Source of the DNA: Otis tarda
Taxonomy: Eukaryota > Chordata > Aves > Otidiformes > Otididae
DNA: 64,000 nucleotides
Assembly: GCA_026413225.1 (NCBI GenBank)
Contig: CM048591.1
Coordinates: forward strand, 70,396,052-70,460,051
Direction of reading: 5' to 3'
The position numbers and the translations under genes are program-made. Under the pieces are notes generated by a model, which had not been told where the DNA came from, made no database searches, and saw only the letters and a program-made list of their open reading frames with translations. Below, in pieces: positions 51,309 to 64,000 of this stretch. Within the stretch, counting starts at the first letter, position 1; each line of letters begins with the position of its first letter.

Positions 51309-52434
51309 GTAAAACTATTTAAAAAGAAAAGAATAGTAAAGAAGTGCCTATGAAGAAATGCAAGTCACAGGTAGTCACATTTTTTGTACTCTTGCATTAC
51401 CTACCAGTATCCTGCATCAGCACACAGATGGATCAAACCTGTTGCTCAGTGTGACTGTATAATGCACGCAACTGACCTGCAGAGCACCAGTTTCTTCTGT
51501 TACAGAATCCGGATTGTGCTGCAGTGAATAGGAAAGACTGGTCTCATGAAAGCAGTGATAAGAAGCTCAAAGCTGAAAAATGTGGAAACAAAGTAAATAG
51601 TAGAAATATAATAGTAGAAAGTAAATAGTAGTTGTACTTATATGAAAAGGTAAAGATGTGTTGGGGAAAAGAAATGGCTGACATAACTTAAGCAAGGAGC
51701 TTTTAAAGTATCCAAGAAATAAAGAAGTACTATGAATATTTTAACAGAGGATCATAAAATTGTAAATAATGATGCAGAAAAAATACAGCCATTACTTCTG
51801 CTCAGGATTTGGAAAGAAGCATAATGCTTTACTAATATCACTTTAGAGGGATCCAATTAAATCTATTAATAATTAAGAGGAATGTTATGAAGAATCTATT
51901 AGAATTATGTAGTTTAACATCAACAGGCTTGTGTAACTTTCACCCACACAGTATTAGGAAGCTGGTTGAAGAATTTTCTGGACTTTTCTTTGCTAGTGTT
52001 ACATTAGCTAGCATATCAAAGACACTCTAGAGGATTCAGAAAAAATTAGGAACATTCTAGTGGGAAATTGTGGGTAATTATATCATACTAGGAGAGAGCA
52101 TAGAAAAGCTAGTATGGAATTATATAAAATAAAAATTAAATGAAAATAATCATGGTCAACTGAAACTATTTCAGAGGAAAAAAAAACTCTTGTAAATTAA
52201 ATCATATTCAATCTTTGGTGAGATTAGAATTTTGGTTGGTGAATTTACTGCACAAATGTGACTTTTATGAGGTTTTTTACTCAGCATCAATTATCTTTTA
52301 ATTATCAAATTATTGACAAACACTGTGATAAAGCATATATTAAAAAGACTAATCATTAGGTAATTTATTAGTTGCAAAACCAACTGGCAATAAAGAATTA
52401 TTATTAAACAGATACTGTTTCTAGAGGTAATATA

Positions 52435-52446
52435 CCCCCCCCCCCC
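52435..52446 (+). repeat. C12 homopolymer
   Basis: An uninterrupted run of 12 C in AT-rich sequence, just upstream of the ancient CR1. Confidence 0.95.
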
Positions 52447-52479
52447 ATATTTCTAAGTATGATTCAGAAGTATGTGTAT

Positions 52480-53371
52480 ATCTTCAGAAAAGAAGCTGAT
52501 GAAGGTAACACAAAACTAGTAGACAAAAGTAAGGCCAAGGCAACAGCTCCAGAACTGAAACACAATGTATTTTTTACAGAGAAACAAAAATTTCCTTCCT
52601 TCTCCATTCTCCACCCTCAAAATGCAGTACATACCTGCATCTCTACACAATGAGAAAATATTTCCTATTAGCAGCACGTCTAAAAAGGAAACTCAGGGTC
52701 ATTATAGACACTCAAATAAAAATTACTTCTCAGTAAAATGTGGAGACAATGTGGGTTAATGCAAACCTTGAAGGAACAAGCAAGGAGGGGGAGTAATGAA
52801 AAGCAGTAGTTATTTTACGCCTCTAGATAGCACTGGTGAGATTGATACTGGCAAACAGCCTCCTGTTCTGCGTACTGCACACAGTTCATTTTTAAAATGT
52901 CACAAAAAAAAATATGGAGATTATATAGAAAAAAAAGCTGCAAAATTATTTCAGGCTGCAGAAAATTCAGGTGACTGAGGACTTAAAAATATCAGTCTGT
53001 TTATCTTATAAAAAAAAAAAAAAGACTGGTAGGTAGCTTGATTGCAGTGTATAAGCACTCTCAGAAGGAACTAAACTCTTTAATCTAGCTGGGAAAGACA
53101 GAAACCAATGGATAGAAAAGGAAGGCAGGCAAATTCAAAATAGGAATAAGATAAAAAAGTTTGACAGCTTAGGTGATTAACAGCTGGAACAAAATCCCAA
53201 AAGGAATGGTAGAGTGTCCATTACTTGGTGTTCTCAAATCAAAGCTAGGCACCTTTCCAGAAAATGTACTTATGCTGGAGTCACTGGAAGAAATACAATG
53301 TCCTGTTAATATACAGAACATATGTGACTAGATGATCTAATGGTCTCTTCTGGCCTTAAAATCTGTCAATC
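52480..53371 (+). mobile_element. Ancient CR1-lineage LINE fragment, about 890 bp
   Basis: Heavily diverged from the young CR1s. The 3' end ACTAGATGATCTAATGGTCT, TCTGGCCTTAAAATCTGTCAATC is characteristic of old sauropsid CR1/L3-type elements. Upstream blocks appear in the right order: GCTGATGAAGGTAACACAAAACT (RT A-D-D-like, with a 3-nt insertion and mutation), CAGGGTCATTATAGAC, TTTTACGCCTCTAGATAGCACTGGTGAG, GTACTGCACACAGTTC, GCTGCAAAATTATTTCAGG, CAGTCTGTTTATCTTA, GTAGCTTGATTGCAGTGTATAAG and GATTAACAGCTGGAAC. No long reading frame survives. The 5' boundary is approximate. Confidence 0.75.
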
Positions 53372-56300
53372 AAAGGTAGGGCTGTAAAGTGTTGTCACAC
53401 GAAATTGGATTTTAACCCTCCTCTACCACACAGCATGCCTAGATAATGTTTGGCAAATCACTTGCTTCAAAAAGTCTATAGACAGCTGCTGACAGTGTAT
53501 TACTCTTTGGTGCTTGGATTCCTGTCTTACAGTCTTGCATACTGATGCTTACTAGCACAACCAAAGTCAGTGGAAACAACACAGAGAATATACCAGCGTG
53601 CCACAGATCACTATCTGACTGTTAGCCTCTGTGAGTTTCAAAGTAATAAGCCTCAACTTTTTGTGCCTCTGCTAACTACATGTTAGTGCCATTAAGAGCA
53701 TTTTCTCCCCATAGAATGAAACTAAAGCAGTCTCCACAAACATTATCATATTAATGCCAAGGAAAAGCCTGTGAGAAAATTAGTGGTTTCTGTACTCACA
53801 GAAAAGTATAAATGGTATAAAGTCATTACATAATGACAGTTTAATGACTGAAAAGTCTTTCAGTTAGTTTACAGATTGTTTAATTCAGCAAACAAGGCAA
53901 GGAACTTATGGATAGTGTTCAGTTACAAAAGATTGTATTAAAAATACACCCAAATGCATAAAAAAACTGATGTTGCATCACTTCACAATATCTTTTTCAT
54001 TTGCTAGGAGTACAGTCACATCTTTGGTGGATTTCGCACTCACCTAGTCATAGCTGGTGAACTGATATCTTCTTCAAATCTTCACAAATGATAAGAAAGT
54101 CAGAAAGAGAAAAAATATTAAATGGATCCAATTACGATATCTGGGACGAAATTTGGTCTAACTACCTCCAACACAGCAGCATAAACAGATAAAAACTACA
54201 GAACTTTGGGCACCAGATGGTACAATAACATAGCACCTAGTGGCATGTCCACCTTGCAATGTAGTTTGAGAAACCTCTGAGCCTCCCTGCTCGAGACCCT
54301 GTAGCTTTAGGATACGTGACAGTGGATAAGGACAAGGCTTGAGGGGGCATTACTCATAATGCTGTAAACTTCAAAGCAGGGAATAGAGATGTAAGCCCAC
54401 CACCATTGCTCTGTCTGAACAGTAAGCAAAGTGACAAGTTACCAACTGCCTGTCTTTTGAATTTACTTCCTCTACAAAACTCCAGATGATGAGTAAAACA
54501 TCAATTTGTTGTGCTTCAGTTCTGGCCAGAATATTTTAGGGATCAACCTTAGCTTCCCAAAGAAAAGTGGACAGGATACATTTATGTGGACTAACACAGT
54601 TGTACAGCCTGATCAAAAGCTAATGGAGTAGTGGTTCAAATGGGAAGGTATGGTAACTTCTAAAAGGTTTTCTCAACAATTGATATGGTTCATTTTTTTA
54701 TGCAGATAAACTAAGGCACAGGAAAGTTAATTGAATTACCCAGTATTACATGTCAATTTAGAGGCAGACACAGGAATGCATTTGCAGATTGTGCAAGTTT
54801 TCATCAAACAGCAAAGGCAGAGTTTGCCTTTTACATAATTTTGGGACAAGGTCAATCTATTTGCATTTAAATTTTATATTCACAGTTAAACTTACTGTGT
54901 ACATAATTGTTTATCCATGAAAATTTAACTAGTGTCCCGTGCCAACATATACTACTTGCCATGTCCTCTGGTGTAGATATGAACTTAAAGTTAATACATA
55001 GATATCAGTAATATAATAAAATTGCATTATTTTCCATCAGCTATATTTTCTAAGTCTGCAGGTGGGTAAGATCCTTCCCATGAAGACAAATACTAAAGCT
55101 TCCAGCAGCGTCCTCTAAGATCAGTTCTGAAGTCATGGTAGTGTATCTTTGTCTATCCTCTTGCAATTGAGTTTCATTACTGTCTCTCTGTCTAAAAATC
55201 AGATTATTAAGTGCCATCCGTACAGGGAAAACAAATAATTGTTACTTTGTCATCCAAAATTATCCTGTTTCTTATGCATATACTTATACTTTTATTCTGA
55301 AATAGCCAATTACATTTATGCAGTGTTATAGCTGAGACTGGGTCTGTTGTTCAAATTCAGATCTAACAATCTTCCCTTAGAAAGGCAATGTTATTCCTAG
55401 ACAAGGAATCTAAGAATAGGTAAGGATTATTCTGTACCTGCTTTTGAGAACAATCAGTCAAACTGCGACAAGTACCCATGTAGAGAAAACACAGGCTGTT
55501 AGCACAGGCAGTAGAATTTGAGGGGTGGCACTTAGATGAGTGAGTTTAAGGAGAGAGGGCTGCAGCTCTTTTCATTACTACAGTGATAAAAACTTCTCAC
55601 CAGTCCTGAATTAGGTGCAATTTCAGTGTTCAAATGCTGTCAGTTATATTACTAAGCTTATTCTAAAGTGTGAGGGTTTTTTGTTCGGGGTTTTGGGTGG
55701 GGTTATTTTTTGTTTTTGTAAACATATATCACTACTTTTTATGGCTTGACAGTCTTATCTATGCTTTGATTGTAAAGTAGTGTTTGTGTGAAATGGGTCT
55801 GATTGGCTATAAATATATCTTTGACAAATTTTCTACAATCAACAGCATAATACCTTAAACCTTTCTCACATCTTGGCAGGCTTTAACAGAAGACTATGCC
55901 CACACTGGAGCTGTCAACCCACCGGTTGTTTTCTCTGCTAATTTAGGTCTCTTCTAAAAGGTATTTTAACCCCATTTGTTACACGTGATTAAGACTATTT
56001 GTTCATAACTATCATCCCAAGATTCTTGATGCCAATATGGAAAATGTAGTATAAGTGAGGAATTCAGAGCTTAGAATAATTAAGTATTCCATTACACATT
56101 CGATTTCTAGGAAAATAAAGTCTTGAGATTATATGCCTGTGTTTGGCTACACATTTCTATGACACAGAGCTCTGAACACATTTAAAATGCCTAAACAATT
56201 ACATATTTGGAAAGGCATAAGGTACAATTGGTTTAATCTGTCACCTGGCTACCACAGAAATTTCCCCTCTACTTCCTTTTACTGATCCCCTCCTCCCATA

Positions 56301-59300
56301 TGTCCTGTGCCAAATGGATACATGTTCTCATTTATCAATAAAAACTACCTCAAATTAATAATTCACTCTCCTTTCGTCCTCTTGAAACACAACAAGCCAA
56401 GGCAGCACCAGCTAATCTCCATCACACTGCAGTCTGCTTTCTTCTGTTGTAATTTTTTGGTTATTCACTCTAAACCTGCCTTTCATTCCCTTTGTTTCAC
56501 ACCAGGTGCCTTATGTAAGGGCTTTAGCTATTAGGGGCATAAGCTGCAAGACGACAAGAATGCAATGTTTCAAAACAAAATATTAATGACATTATGTAAG
56601 AGACTCACATGGCCATTTTTCCCTAGCAACAGCGTGCACACCCTCGAAGCACAACTTCAGTGGCTAAGCCTGGCAAAGAACATTGGTACATACTGTGTTT
56701 CCTGTCTTTTTTCTAGCACTTAATCGCTGAACAGCCTAATTCCCGTGTGATATCATGCTTCTGCTTCATTATTCTATAAAATGTCATCATGTAGCAGAGC
56801 GAGAGATACGAACCAAAATGGAAGTCCTACTAAAAAAGATGCCCTCAGTTTCCTTGTATTCATAATTTTTATTCTCATGGCAGATGCAATTCAACAGTAG
56901 AAAGTGAAATCTCAGAAGAATAACTCTTTAGTTAGGAGCGATGGTGGTATTTTATATTAGGCACTCACCAAGCACAGACATAGTGGGCTTACTTAATATA
57001 AGTAACAGACAGAACAACAAAATAAGGAAAATAATGAGCCCTGTGTCCCTTCTTGCCTTTTTAGGTTGTTGCAGTCATGATGTGATAAAACATACTCATG
57101 TGGGAATTCAACAATAATCTTGTTATAAGAAATAACATCTGGTTTTCCTTGTTCTCAGGTCCCAGAGGGTTAATTTGTTTGCTTTTGTTCAGAAATGGAA
57201 GAAAGACCTGCATTTGAAAAGGCAGCTGGAAAATGATCTTCTGAATAGTTACAAAAGTAGCAGCAGCGAGTAATCACTCAAAAACCTGTGTTTCTGAGAT
57301 TTCAGTGTGCCTGTGTATCTCTGTCTGCCAACAAGCATTGACAGGCTGCAAATGCACTTGGCTTGAGACCTCCCTCTAGAGAGCACGAGTCATTGTATAG
57401 TTCCTTCATATACATCAATCTCTATTCCTGAGTCCTTGGCATGTTACGTCGCCTGCACAGCCCCATAGTAGTAAAGGCATGCCCCAGGGAACAGAGTGTT
57501 CAGTGAAGGATGTTAAAAAATCTCCAGCTATTTCTGGAGATGCAAATCCTGTGTCTATTACTAAGGCAAAGAGATTCAGTGAAAATAGAAATTTTAATTC
57601 CAAAGACGTGCCTTCAAGTACCGCAATGCCAATACTGTTATTGTAGACCTACATACAGGGAGCTGGTGAGGAAGTAGAGCTGTCAAATCACTTCCTGTTT
57701 TCCAAATAGTACATTTTGCTATTTTAATACCTAAATATACACAAAAATAAAGATTAAAATTCCCACCTACTCCACATGAAACAAGTCACCTGCTTGTCCA
57801 GACAATCAACATTTTAATATAGAGATTTAAAAAATCCCAAACCTGAATAAACTGTTGAGAGAAAGAAATACATTCAGCTATGTCTTAATAAGCTTAAGTG
57901 CAATATTTACTTAACTATGCAGTTTCAAATGGTAGAGCAGGTCTGCCAGCCATACGGGTAAATGCTCACCTGTTCATCTGTCTGCTTGCAGGATACTGCA
58001 GAATTCAGTTTCCTCATCCCTCTTCTTTGCTATGCTTGTGAAGCCATTAGTAGGTGAAATGAAGGCTCATAGGGTTTTTGCTATGTTGGTAGCATCTGCC
58101 TGTGTATTTCTACCTGCCTGCTCTAACTGAGGCAACTCAAAGAATGACCTGAGTGTGAGTGCGGCTGGGAATTTTTAAGTTGTTTTGCAAAGAGTCAGTG
58201 AAGGAACACTGCAGGAAAAAAATCTGCAGATTTTGCTGATGATATCAGCTGTTCAAAATGAAACAATCAGCTGCTGTTTCTTAGTCAGGCTGGTCATTTT
58301 TAGGGTCCCAAATTTAAACTCTTCAGACCTTTCAGATGCACTAAATAATGCATCTACTCAAAATGCCACACTTCACGCTGTCAGAGCTAAAAAGCTCCTG
58401 ACCATTCTGAACTTTGAGATCCTTACCTTGAATAATTGTTGTATTACCTCTGCACAGTCTTTCATTTCATGCTCTCAACTTAAAAATAACAGCTTAAGTG
58501 CTATTTCACAAAGCCTGTAGCTTGAGACAAAGCTGCAGTACAAAAACAATGTGGAAAAAAACCCAACAAACCCAAAAGATCCCAAAAGAGCACAAGAAGC
58601 TTCAAAGGTTAAAAACACAAGCAACCAACCAAAAAAAAAAAAAGACAAAAACAACAACCCCCTCCTAAAATTCAGAAACTGAAGCTGGTCGTTAACAATA
58701 AAGAGCGTTGTCTGTGTCTACTGCAATCTACATGGTAGGTAGGAACCTACACCTAAGAGCTACCATAGAGAAAGCCTTTGAGGGCACAGAGGCTGCCTAG
58801 ACTAAAGGCTATCTTTTGCAGGTAAGTGGCTAATCAGATGTTGAAGGACAAAGAGGAAAAAATAAGCAAAGCTAAGCATAAAAATGATCGACTATGTGGA
58901 GCCACTGCCCACTCCAGTATGCAATCACGGGCAGCTCATCGGCTGGGTCGGTTCCAGCCATCAGCACTGTCCTGATCTCCTTTAGGGTCATGCATGGTAC
59001 AGGGCTGAGAAATGAAAGCACAGTCACCGTGTCCAGTGTTTTGGTGTGGATGACTGTAAGGTGAGCCTCACATCAGCAGAAGCACAGAGCATGGCTCCAT
59101 GCCAAGTTTAGAGCGAAAACCAAAAAGCTACAGCTGTTTTATATTAGCTTGCACCTAATAAAAAAAATGTGATGAGGCAGTCTTGCAGTATGCATAAGGC
59201 ACGTGTCTCTCAGGATGTCATGAATCCTTAGAAAGGTGAGAAGCAAGGGCAATTTGTGCACATGGGCATGGTCTGTCCACAGTGCCATACTGATGTGGCC

Positions 59301-61075
59301 AGTGCATTGTACAGCAGCTTGAATTCTCTGCAGCAGAAACGTGATGCAGACCTAGAGACTACAAGGGTACTGTTAACAAAGATAGAATTGTAACTACAGT
59401 TGTCTGAATTCAGCTATGCCAATACAGTCCTATACTGATTTTGCTGTAACATGTATGAAGCTACACTGACTGTTTTTGGAATAATAGCAGGTTAAGTGAA
59501 GGCTATTCCCAGAATTGTCTGGATGTTGTCTGTGCTATCTACTTGTTGCAAAGTAAACAACCACATTAATGGCAAGCTGTGTGAGAAAGAGAAAGATGAG
59601 TGCGTAGTGAGGGATGAATGTATAAGGAAAAGCAAGGTTTGCCAAATATAAAATTGAAGAAGTTGAAAAGGACATTCTGACTTTGTATTCTGAATAATAC
59701 AAAAATAGAACTTTTAACATTTTGACAAATCTTTAAAGAAAAAAGAAAAGTGAAAAAGAAAAAAAGAAAGTGAAAAAAAAAAAAAAGAAAGAAAAATCTA
59801 GCTCATTCCTGGCATGCACACACACTTTCTTTGCTGCATTTAGGCTGTATTTAGTAAAGGGTCACTTCAAAGATGCTTTCCCACTTGCATGTGTATCCCT
59901 TGCCTTTTCTAGCCCCTTGAACCATTTTCATATGCAGTTCAGGTTGAATAAACTGCACACATAGGGTTTGACTTTTAGATAAGAATAAACGCTATCCACA
60001 GGATTATGCAGGAAAGAGAGTCAGAGCTCTAGATAAATGCAATGAAATTTCAAGACTTTCAGCATTTCTTTAGCAGGAACTAAAAAGCTCACAAACCAAC
60101 AGGAAGGCTAGTTAATGTATCTCTAAGGAATATACTCTTAAAGAAAAAAAAAGAAAAGAGGTGTTCCTGATCTCTTGTATCTCATCTTCATTATGCCATT
60201 ATTTCTGTTTTATTTCAGCTGGTCTTGATACAGTATCATATTGTCTGACATTAACAATCACCTTTATTGCTGTATATGGGTTTTTCTCCCCTCCACACAT
60301 GGACTAAAACAATGTAATTATGGCTGCAATCTCAGGAGCAAGCTAATTAAAAATAAGCATTGTATTTTCATATATATATCCATTAAAAAAAAAAATGTTG
60401 GTTTTTATTTCTGCTGGGAAAATATCCCTATAAGTGCACATTTCTACACAAAAGCCCAGCTCATATTAGAAAAAAAATGTGTAAGAGCTCAAAAGACCAA
60501 AATGGAGTAAACTTCTATAGATGGGATCAGTACAACTTGCTGTGCCCTGAATGGAAACTTGTTCAATGCCTTGTGATGTGGGGTTTCCGGCACCTAAAGG
60601 GGTGTCACATTACCTATACTATTCTCTCTTTCCTTATATTATCAGCTCAAATAAGTGGAGCTAATTTATATATATAACTAATACTTCACAGAGTCTGAGT
60701 GCCTGTCTTACTGGAATTACAAAAACCCTGTGTAAAATTGGAGCAAAGCACCTTCTTCCAAATTTCCTGAGGAAGCTGTTTTTTCAAAAATTTACATCTG
60801 TAAAGCAATAAGCTATGAGCTGAAAATACCAATGACTCAAGATCCCATAGTTCCAAGACTACCAGCACCAGAACCTTAGGACTTGCATTGTTTTCAACAA
60901 TAATATTTTTTTTCTTCAGAATTTTTAACCGAAAGACACATAACTCTCTTAAATTTACTACCTTTCTTTTTTGCTACAAGGCAGCTTAGTAAATTTACTC
61001 CATAAACATGTGTTACTCCTTGTAAGAACAGTAGTTTCTTCCTCATATAATAAAATATATTAAAAGCCACATATA
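53372..61075. other. Unique non-coding stretch, about 7.7 kb
   Basis: AT-rich, no recognised exon. It includes a purine-rich tract at 59735-59797. A perfect splice-donor-like CAG|GTAAGT occurs at 58819-58827 without supporting exon evidence. Open frames are at most 111 codons and anonymous. Confidence 0.55.
59735..59797 (+). repeat. Purine-rich (A/G) tract
   Basis: About 60 bases of A and G broken only by a few T, including GAAA repeats and an A14 run. Confidence 0.85.
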
Positions 61076-61684
61076 CAAAAGAAGCCTGACCAGCAGGTCG
61101 AGGGAGGTGATTCTCCCCCTCTACTCCGCTCTTGTGGGACTCCACCTGCAGTACTGGGTGCAGCTCTGGAGCCTCCGACATAAGGAAGACATGGACCAAT
61201 TGGAGAGGGTCCAGGAGAGGGTCCAGAAGAGTGCCACAAACACGATCAGAGGGCTGGAGTACCTCTCCTATGAGGACAGGCTGAGAGAGGTGGGGTTGTT
61301 CAGCCTGAAGAAGAGGAGGCTCCGGGGAGACCTTATAGTTGTCTTCCACTACCTCAAGGGGGCTTATAAGAAAGATGGGGACAGACTTTTTAGCCGGGAC
61401 TGCTAAAAGATAGGACAAGGGATAATGGTTTTAAACTAAAATAAGGTATATTTAGACTGGACATAAGGAAGAAACTTTTTACAATGACGGTGGTGGAACA
61501 CTGGAACAGGTTGCCCAGAGAGGTGGTGGATGCTACATCCCTAGAAACATTCAAGGTCAGGTTGGATGGTGCTCTGAGCAACCTGATCTGGTTGGAGATA
61601 TCCTTGTTCCTTGCAGGGGGGTTGGACTAGGTGACCTGTAGTTTCTTCCAACCCAAACCATTCTATGATTCTAAGATTCTATGA
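61076..61684 (+). mobile_element. CR1 LINE fragment, about 610 bp
   Basis: Starts at CAAAAGAAGCCTGACCAGCA and runs through GGTGATTCTCCCCCTCTACT, GAGGACAGGCTGAGAGAGGT, AGGAAGAAACTTTTTACAAT and GTTGCCCAGAGAGGTGGTGG. It ends in CATTCTATGATTCTAAGATTCTATG, with the 8-bp terminal repeat. 5'-truncated in the same RT region as the copy at 43961. A short GAGAGGGTCCAG duplication lies near 61203-61228. Confidence 0.95.
61107..61406 (+). pseudogene. CR1 ORF2 post-RT remnant
   Basis: A 99-codon frame beginning MILPLYSALVGLHLQYWVQL, with KEDMDQLERVQERVQK (an in-frame QERV duplication), GLEYLSYEDRLREVGLFSLK and FHYLKGAYKKDGDRLFSRDC, then a stop. The remaining C-terminal codons follow in the element but are interrupted. 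No catalytic RT core. Confidence 0.9.
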
Positions 61685-64000
61685 CATAAGCCTTCTAGCT
61701 TCCTTCTTACCAAGATCTTGATAAAACACAAAAATATCAAGATATGAATCTCAAACACTGACAACCAAGACACAAATAAAGCTTTGAGGAAACTTTATTT
61801 ATTTTGTTCTTCCCATTTCATGTGCTTGTTTTTTATCTGATTATTTTTTTAATCTGCAAATGTTCTCAGTTCAGGGTTTACTTTAGTAAGCCTCTTCTGC
61901 ATGTTCTTCCAGCGTTATATTCCATGATTAATATTTCTTGTTCTTTTAAAATCCAACTGTAGCTAGTTATATCATTTAGCTAATTTAGAAATTCAGAAAC
62001 AGTTGAACTCTGACAATTTTTGATATTATTTAAATGCATTCTGCAAGAAAAGGAGTATTTTTTCTGCAACATTTGCATTTTTTGAGTTACTCAAAGATGC
62101 TTAGATGCGTAATGTGTATTCAGTGGATTTGATGCTTTCAGGTCTGTATGGTCAAAGACAACATATGAGTTGAAGATTCATAGTTTGGTCTTCAAGTTGT
62201 TGATTAAATTCCTAAACCTTTAGAAAAAATATAGGAAGAGAAGATTCTGACAGACACTATGTCCTGCTAGATACCTACACAGGCTTACCTTATTGATAAG
62301 ACTTGTTTCTATTTTCCTTCGCCATCTTTTGTGGTTTCCTGGATAGCTGAGCAAACAAGCACACACACATGTACATAAAACCAACAAATACAAAAGATAT
62401 GTTAAAGTTATGATTAGAAGATCTTACTCAGTTCTTTCTTGTTTTGCTGTTCCTTATAACCCAAAAGTAAGACCACTGAATTTTTTTAAGTGCATGTATC
62501 TGCTGTGTATGGAAAGAAAAATTAAAGGTATTAACAAAACACAACAGTTTTATGGAGAGACATTCGTACTTAAAAATTTATAAATACCTCCACACTTTCT
62601 GACCACCAACCATCAGGCGTTTTGTTGTGGGAAAGGAAATAAAACAAGTTAGTATTCGAAGAACTCAGTGTACAAAAAAAATGAGGGAAACAGATCAGCA
62701 GAACCATGGTCATCAACAGCTGTGTAGCAAAATTGTGACATGGAAAGAATGAACATGTATTCTGCTGTATTGTTTAGACTGGTGCAGTGAACTTGGCCAT
62801 AATTGTTACTTTTGAGATTCTACTTTCATCACATATCCAAACATTTAGGAAAGTTACTTGTCACCTGTTGAATTATCTCGGTAAATTAAATTCTTTTGCC
62901 TAATGGTGAGTTACAGTATTTCATACATTTCTCCCATGAGTGCCTACTATGTGGTGGTAGTTAAATGATTCCCAACATTACAGATATTGTTTGAAAAATA
63001 CTCTTGGATTTTTTGAGATCATCTACATTTATTGAGTTGAACAACACTATAGAGGTTTAGCACACTCTCATCTACTTCAGAGAACCAAAGTTAGGAGGAA
63101 TTTCCTCATTATCACTAATGAGGAAATGCAGCACCCTCCAAAAAGATTATTCAATGCAACTAGGTTATATGCCTAAAAGTAAATAACAATCACTCCCCCG
63201 TGTATTCACGGACACAATGTCATTCCCAATGCATATTTTGTGTGAAGAATAACCCCCTCCAGAAATAAAAATGCCCCCCTAGTTGGTGCTCTCTTAAGAG
63301 TACATGTGACAGTATGAAATGTATTTATTTACAGAATTCAGTAAGCCACTTCAAGCAGAAGGTACAGTTTAAGTCTTACAATACACAGCTGATATTGCTG
63401 TCAAATATCTATGGCTAGCAAGGACCTCCCCCTCCAAGACATGTTTACTAGCATGAAAGCAGCAGGTGGGTAATTGACATGTTGTAAGTGCTCTCCAGCT
63501 GCAGGCTCTTCAGTGAAGTAGTACTGTTATGAGTTAGCCATTCTTAGGTTGATGTTCTATCACAGATGGTTTCTCTGTGGCAAAGATCTAAAGATAGTCT
63601 GTGCCCAGACTAATCAAACAGGGAATCAGAGTAACAGGTAACTTCTATATGAGGCGTGCAAAGCATTTACTCAAAACTAAAGGGAGTTGATTCATAGTAT
63701 GACAGTGATAGCAGGATTATCTTTGACCCTCATGCTAAACCTACTGTGGTCTCTGATCAGACACCTGACGGATTTGTATGTTGGGTTTCTGAAGGAAGGA
63801 AAAGGAGATGGATTTTCTAAGAAAGGAAAGACACTTCAGACTTGATTACAGATTTGTTTCTTTGGTTGATGAAATGCTGTTCCGCAGATATTAATTCTTG
63901 TCATTCGTTAGATCAGTAATTGTTATTTGTCATACAATGTTACAGGTAACAATTGCAAACAAGATAATGCAAGTGCAATAGAATTGATGGAATGCTTAAT
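61685..64000. other. Unique non-coding stretch to the window end
   Basis: AT-rich sequence with no recognisable exon, RNA gene or dispersed repeat. Confidence 0.55.

Larger units (their letters stand above)
50841..52479. other. Unique non-coding stretch, about 1.6 kb
   Basis: AT-rich, no gene recognised. It contains an A-rich CAAA repeat (51287-51308). A C12 run (52435-52446) sits near the right edge, just before an ancient CR1. Confidence 0.55.

Noticed and set aside
58819-58827. A perfect 5' splice-donor consensus CAG|GTAAGT
   Set aside because: No open, recognisable exon precedes it and no paired acceptor is evident; the motif occurs by chance in tens of kilobases.
1-64000. CRISPR arrays, operons, riboswitches or prokaryotic mobile elements
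   Set aside because: No regularly spaced repeats or gene clusters; the repeat content is that of a bird genome.

Overview
This window looks like a gene-poor stretch of a bird nuclear genome. The main evidence is a set of CR1 non-LTR retrotransposon fragments, 5'-truncated and ending in the characteristic ATTCTATG-type 3' terminus. Alongside them are three long terminal repeats (LTRs) of types I recognise from avian endogenous retroviruses. The rest is AT-rich, single-copy-looking sequence with small microsatellites. I found no convincing protein-coding exon, rRNA, functional tRNA, CRISPR array or bacterial-type operon. The window is either intergenic or inside one or more very large introns; the sequence alone cannot separate these.

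Layout. 1-1152: unique. 1153-2323: a GC-rich LTR of about 1.17 kb, sense on the minus strand. 2324-11511: unique, with one possible very degraded CR1 scrap near 4069-4165. 11512-12108: CR1 (minus). 12109-18520: unique, with two GC-richer patches (about 12650-13350 and 14980-15320) and a (TA)n microsatellite. 18521-19669: a second LTR of the same family and orientation as the first. 19670-25105: unique. 25106-25691: a different, ERVL-type LTR on the plus strand, with a 5-bp target-site duplication. 26031-26825: an older CR1 (minus), abutted by a younger CR1 at 26826-27015. 27016-41457: unique, containing a tRNA-like/MIR-like SINE remnant at about 39919-39991. 41488-41710 and 43961-44572: CR1 (plus). 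48457-48570 and 48571-48980: two abutting CR1 3' ends (minus). 49853-50840: the longest young CR1 (minus), with readable reverse transcriptase motifs. 52480-53371: a very old CR1-lineage element (plus). 61076-61684: CR1 (plus). The remainder is unique.

Nothing here works together as a pathway. The readable coding material is the decayed C-terminal part of CR1 ORF2 (reverse transcriptase) in several copies, all 5'-truncated and inactive. The most interesting items are the ancient CR1, the tRNA-like SINE head, the two same-orientation LTRs 17 kb apart, an inverted/direct-repeat structure at one CR1 5' junction, and the repeated head-to-tail arrangement of CR1 fragments. I did not find a previously undescribed biological system. 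Family assignments come from recognising sequence by eye, not from a database search.
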